DNA of 10,494 nucleotides, from the NCBI GenBank assembly GCA_964417925.1, contig CAYQJV010000051.1, positions 1 to 10,494 of the forward strand, read 5' to 3'. A model generated the notes under the pieces. That model was not told the DNA's origin. It searched no databases and saw only the letters and a list, made by a program, of their open reading frames with translations. Below, one piece after another: positions 8,025-10,494 of the stretch; within the stretch, counting starts at the first letter, position 1; every line of letters begins with the position of its first letter. This DNA comes from CAYQJV01 sp964417925. GTDB lineage: Bacteria > Hydrothermota > Tepidihabitantia > B3-TA06 > CAYQJV01. The position numbers and the translations under genes were made by a program.

Positions 8025-9241
8025 AATCTAAAAACTTTTTTAAGTGGATTTTTCTCATGAAACACCTCATAGTACAGTACAAGCGTTAAAGGGACAAAAA
8101 AAACATTTGGAATCCACATGGATATAAAAGGAGAGATTTTACCTCTATCTCCCAGATCCTCCCCAGCCAACAAAAGTATATAGTAAACAGCGAAAAACAC
8201 AAGACTCACCACAATGGAGATTCCTATCCCCCCTTTTTTTAATTTTACTCCCAAAGAGGCTCCAAAAAACAAAAACAGTATTCCTGCAAGAGGCATTACT
8301 ATCATTTTGTTAAGTTCCACGAAATACTTGTTCAATTTCTGTTGAATACTGTTTACCCTCACATTCACTGCTCTTATTCTTGGGTCTTCCATGTGTGTAC
8401 ACTCCCTTTTTAATTTCTCTAAGGATTGCTCCTCCTTTTTCTTACTTTTTCTAAGCTTTTTTATCTTTTTTAAAAGCATTGTAAAAGTCATCTCTCTATC
8501 TGTTCTATATTTTCTTTCTCTCCTTATTAAAGCGGTATTTAGAGGGAAGTTTATAATCAATGTCTCTGATTTCAACTTTCTATAACTCTTGTGTAATAGT
8601 TCATGTACCTCAGTATTGTAAAGTATCATCTGCATGTATCGTTCATCAGGAGTGGTCTTTATTATCCCTTTCTTAGCGGATATAAGGGTAGGGATTCTTT
8701 TCTTCTTTTCATAAACAAGTACATCATATATTTTAGAGTGCTTTTCATCCTTCTTCCCTATGTAAATGGTATAACCTGGAAAATCTTCATTAAATATTCC
8801 TTCCTCAAGTTTCACAGCAGGTTTTTTTCGTGATATATCTGCAAGTAAATTTCTTGCTCTATGATTGGATTCTGGAAGAACAAAAGCATCAAACAAAACC
8901 ATAAAAGCCATTATTAGAAGGTTTAAAAAAAATAGAGGTTTAAAAATGGTAAAAAGAGCTATCCCGGATGTTCTCATTGCATCTATTTCATTATCCTGAG
9001 AAAGCCTTCCAAAACACATCATTGCACCGGATAGCACAGATAAGGGAACGGTCATTGCAATCACAAAAGGCAAACTATAACCAAGTAACTCTATAACATT
9101 TATAAATTTAACCCCCTTTTTTACTATCAAATCAACGAGCAAAAAAAGTCTATCCATAAGGAATATAAAGGTGAGCACTCCAAGAGAAATTAAAAAAGGC
9201 ACGGTAAACTCTTTAAGCAAATATCTGTTAAGAATTTTCAC
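8012..9241 (-). CDS. lptF: Lipopolysaccharide export permease LptF (YjgP/YjgQ family)
   Basis: This 409-residue inner-membrane permease pairs with LptG to form the Lpt ABC exporter's membrane core. From the chosen GTG start it reads MKILNRYLLKEFTVPFLIS, matching the family N-terminus. Helices lie at ~13-38, ~51-75 and ~95-118, the periplasmic jellyroll at ~125-235, and helices at ~312-331, ~338-360 and ~370-390. The coupling-helix segment GRLSQDNEIDAMRTSGIAL (~78-96) is clear. A longer reading from TTG at 9262 is possible, but that codon lies upstream of the -10 box and its extra residues are not family-like. Residues ~246-305 form a lysine/glutamate-rich, probably helical stretch that makes it somewhat longer than typical. 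It heads the lptF-lptG-WD40 operon and overlaps lptG by 13 nt. A promoter lies 8-10 nt upstream, and there is no Shine-Dalgarno. Confidence 0.88.
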   Translation of the reverse strand: MKILNRYLLKEFTVPFLISLGVLTFIFLMDRLFLLVDLIVKKGVKFINVIELLGYSLPFVIAMTVPLSVLSGAMMCFGRLSQDNEIDAMRTSGIALFTIFKPLFFLNLLIMAFMVLFDAFVLPESNHRARNLLADISRKKPAVKLEEGIFNEDFPGYTIYIGKKDEKHSKIYDVLVYEKKKRIPTLISAKKGIIKTTPDERYMQMILYNTEVHELLHKSYRKLKSETLIINFPLNTALIRRERKYRTDREMTFTMLLKKIKKLRKSKKKEEQSLEKLKRECTHMEDPRIRAVNVRVNSIQQKLNKYFVELNKMIVMPLAGILFLFFGASLGVKLKKGGIGISIVVSLVFFAVYYILLLAGEDLGDRGKISPFISMWIPNVFFVPLTLVLYYEVFHEKNPLKKVFRLCSR

Positions 9242-9249
9242 GATGTTAT

Positions 9250-9278
9250 TAATTATATGCAATTACTGAATTTGTCAA
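9250..9278 (-). promoter_or_regulatory. Sigma70-type promoter of the lptF operon, leaderless geometry
   Basis: The minus strand has a perfect TTGACA (9278-9273), followed by TATAAT (9257-9252, 15-nt spacer) or the overlapping TAATTA (9255-9250, 17-nt spacer). The GTG at 9241 lies 8-10 nt beyond the -10 box. The upstream TTG (9262) falls between the -35 and -10 boxes, so it would not be in the transcript. The -35 box touches a 13-bp repeat at the edge of the transposase remnant. Confidence 0.65.
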
Positions 9279-9290
9279 GAAAATGTAAAA
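9278..9290. repeat. 13-bp direct repeat, left copy
   Basis: AGAAAATGTAAAA occurs here and again at 9832-9844 in the same orientation, bracketing the transposase remnant. It may be a target-site duplication or a recombination scar, but the motif is AT-rich and chance is possible. Confidence 0.4.
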
Positions 9291-9326
9291 TTCCATAACA
9301 TTTTGGCCGCGAAGTTTATTCTTTAC

Positions 9327-9765
9327 TCACCTGTTCAAAAAGTATTGTAGAGGAGGAAGTCTACCTATCTTTTTCAAAAATCTATCAAACTCCTTCCCAT
9401 TATCGGTCTGCACCCTCCTTATCTTATACGGCACAACCTGCATAAACTTCTCCGTAAAACCTCTCGCATTCCTGCTCAAAAGCCTCTCATAAGCAAGGAA
9501 TATAACCACCTCTCCTCAACTTCTTTTTATACCTTTTCCTCCTAACAACTCTTCCACTCCTTGCATAATGGGGCTCCTGCCCAAGCGCAGAATACTCTTC
9601 CCTCCTTTAACCTCTTCATCCATAAGTAAACCGTGACGAACAACTCCCAAAAGCATCCTCTGTAGCCTCCTTACCCTACTTCCTAAAGAAACTTATCACC
9701 TTTATCCTCCATTTCACTACCTTTTTCTCCTTACCACTTAAACCCTCCATTCCTTTCACTTTCAT
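9327..9765 (-). pseudogene. Decayed IS481-like (DDE integrase-core) transposase
   Basis: Three broken pieces of one transposase are visible on the minus strand. The N-terminal piece starts at ATG 9765: GLSGKEKKVVKWRIKVISFF has the look of the helix-turn-helix of IS481-like transposases. It ends at a TAG (9678-9676) and resumes in the same frame as GKEATEDAFG, so a tyrosine codon has probably become a stop. The same frame has further stops and then a basic linker (VVRRKRYKKKLRRGGYIP, ~9555-9500). A different frame carries FLAYERLLSRNARGF and KIRRVQTDNGKEFDRFLKK (down to ~9345), the second-aspartate region of the DDE core. The segment with the first catalytic Asp and the C-terminal part with the Glu are missing, so at least two deletions and a frameshift have occurred. 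Intact relatives are about 300-350 residues. The piece cannot be active. Confidence 0.7.
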
Positions 9766-9857
9766 ACCTTTATTTTACTCATAAATCTACCTTTTTTAAA
9801 GTAACAATCAAATATCTTTTTAAAATTCTTCAGAAAATGTAAAAATGATGCTTTCAT
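9762..9857 (-). CDS. Possible 31-codon leader ORF or lost N-terminal part of the transposase
   Basis: ATG at 9857 opens 31 codons rich in Lys and Phe (MKASFLHFLKNFKKIFDCYF, then KKGRFMSKIKV) and ends in a TGA that overlaps the transposase ATG (ATGA). It may be an upstream part of the element now out of frame, or a chance ORF. No Shine-Dalgarno or known family is seen. Confidence 0.25.
   Translation of the reverse strand: MKASFLHFLKNFKKIFDCYFKKGRFMSKIKV
9832..9844. repeat. 13-bp direct repeat, right copy
   Basis: This is the second copy of AGAAAATGTAAAA, about 550 bp from the copy at 9278-9290. It lies inside the small 31-codon ORF, which argues against a simple target-site duplication if that ORF belonged to the element. 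Confidence 0.4.
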
Positions 9858-9965
9858 ACTTCTCACAACAAGCAAATTCCCTTACATTGAAAACATTTCT
9901 TTTATTAAGGATTTTGTAACTACTTCTGATGCTGATACTCACCATTATCATTTTAAAATATTACA
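9858..9965. other. Intergenic DNA, no gene seen
   Basis: This completes the roughly 740-bp stretch (9263-10003) without an intact large gene. It is AT-rich, with short ORFs only. On the minus strand 9886-9871 reads TGTAAGGGAATTTGCT, and the opposite flank at 9284 also begins TGTAA on the plus strand. These could be eroded termini of the insertion sequence, but the match is only about five bases. Confidence 0.3.
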
Positions 9966-9994
9966 TTGACATACACGAAATATCCGGGTATCAT
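9966..9994 (+). promoter_or_regulatory. Sigma70-type promoter of the ABC ATPase gene, leaderless geometry
   Basis: A perfect TTGACA (9966-9971), an ideal 17-nt spacer and TATCAT (9989-9994, five of six to TATAAT) lie on the plus strand. The ATG at 10004 follows 9 nt after the -10 box with no Shine-Dalgarno, so the mRNA leader would be only 0-4 nt. Confidence 0.7.
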
Positions 9995-10003
9995 TTCTTG
10001 CAG

Positions 10004-10494
10004 ATGAATTATGCATGTACCGTTGAACATTTAAGGAAAAACTATGGAAAAGTAGAAGCTTTAAAAGGTATTTCTTTTGAAATAAAGGAAGGAGAAATAT
10101 TTGGATTAATAGGGCCCAATGGCTCAGGAAAAACCACTACTTTAAGAATAATATCCACCGTTCTTTCCCCTACTGAGGGAGAGGTAAAGATATTTGGGTT
10201 TTCAGTAAAAAAACATCCCAGGGAGGTAAGAAAATTTATAAGTTATTTACCTGAAGAGGCGGGAGCATATAAAGATTTAAGAGGAATAGACTACCTTGAT
10301 TTTATGGCAGAACTTTATGCAAAAAATAAAGAAAATAAAAGAATTTTCATTGATAGAGCTATTTCAATAGCAAATCTTGGAGAAAGGATAAAAGACAAAA
10401 TAAAAACCTACAGTAAAGGGATGGTAAGAAAACTCCTGCTTGCAAGAGCGCTGATGACACTACCCAAACTTGCAATTCTTGATGAACCTACTGC
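10004..10494 (+). CDS. ABC transporter ATP-binding protein, NatA/DrrA-like (cut by window edge)
   Basis: The first 163 codons of an ABC ATPase are present. The Walker A loop GPNGSGKT is at residues 37-44, the Q-loop region reads YLPEE (81-85), the signature is a degenerate YSKGM (136-140, usually LSGGQ) and Walker B is LAILDEPT (156-163), just before the window edge. The aromatic near the N-terminus (KNYGKVEAL) supplies the A-loop Tyr. The overall pattern (SPTEGEVKIFG, SYLPEE) fits ATPases of ABC-2 type exporters such as NatA, DrrA or CcmA, which work with a membrane permease normally encoded next door. It is not a good match to LptB, despite the nearby lptFG. It is transcribed divergently from the lptF operon, with the transposase remnant between them. 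The substrate is not determinable. Confidence 0.9.
   Translation, partial: MNYACTVEHLRKNYGKVEALKGISFEIKEGEIFGLIGPNGSGKTTTLRIISTVLSPTEGEVKIFGFSVKKHPREVRKFISYLPEEAGAYKDLRGIDYLDFMAELYAKNKENKRIFIDRAISIANLGERIKDKIKTYSKGMVRKLLLARALMTLPKLAILDEPT

Noticed and set aside
7554..8833. Plus-strand Phe/Ser-rich frames opposite lptF and lptG
   Set aside because: The hydrophobic, Phe-rich composition is that expected from the complement of Lys-rich and membrane-helix codons; no start signal is seen.
9842..9954. Inverted AAAATGAT / ATCATTTT pair upstream of the ABC gene
   Set aside because: The 8-bp AT-rich arms are about 100 bp apart in AT-rich DNA and are expected by chance.
10004..10494. ABC ATPase as LptB, partner of LptF/LptG
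   Set aside because: The signature YSKGM and the SPTEGEVKIFG/SYLPEE pattern fit NatA/DrrA-type ATPases, and the gene is divergent from lptFG.
1..10494. CRISPR arrays, tRNA, rRNA, riboswitches
   Set aside because: No regularly spaced repeats, cloverleaf-like or conserved RNA segments were seen; non-coding space outside 9263-10003 is under 100 bp per gap.

Overview
The window is AT-rich DNA from a bacterium with a two-membrane envelope, with seven minus-strand coding sequences, a relic transposase and one plus-strand gene cut by the right edge. LptF/LptG homologues, a PpiD/SurA-like periplasmic chaperone, putative lipoproteins, and a large secreted FG-GAP protein ending in a 'YPNP' type IX-like (Por) sorting or FlgD-like domain point to a Gram-negative lineage. 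That C-terminal domain, together with the start of a PorV/PorQ-like outer-membrane protein, suggests an uncultured member of the FCB group or a WOR-3/Hydrothermae-type lineage. This assignment is inference from protein style; no rRNA or other marker gene is present.

Layout, read in the direction of minus-strand transcription from high to low coordinates. An operon of lptF, lptG and a seven-bladed WD40 lipoprotein candidate runs from 9241 to 5958; the first two genes overlap and the last pair is 10 nt apart. A ppiD-like gene (5872-4076) has its own promoter. A second promoter precedes an operon of a putative lipoprotein (4030-3257), a 1035-residue FG-GAP/ASPIC-UnbV/Ig-like secreted protein (3260-153) and the first 52 codons of a PorV/PorQ-like outer-membrane protein (156-1). 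These three are joined by two ATGA stop/start overlaps. At the right, 9263-10003 holds no intact gene longer than about 31 codons. It contains the lptF promoter, a decayed IS481-like transposase (9765-9327) and the promoter of a divergent ABC transporter ATPase (10004 onward, cut by the window edge).

The most striking pattern is regulatory. All four genes that appear to head transcripts have a consensus-like -35/-10 promoter whose -10 box lies only 5-10 nt from the start codon and no Shine-Dalgarno sequence, so their mRNAs should be leaderless or nearly so. The internal WD40 gene instead has a textbook AAGGAGGT. The promoter position also argues that lptF begins at a GTG (9241) and not at the upstream TTG.

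The genes share an envelope theme: LptF/LptG move lipopolysaccharide off the inner membrane, the PpiD-like protein helps fold exported proteins, and the lipoprotein/FG-GAP/PorV-like operon looks like a surface or secreted protein module with an outer-membrane partner. A link between the WD40 propeller and the Lpt system is suggested only by operon position.
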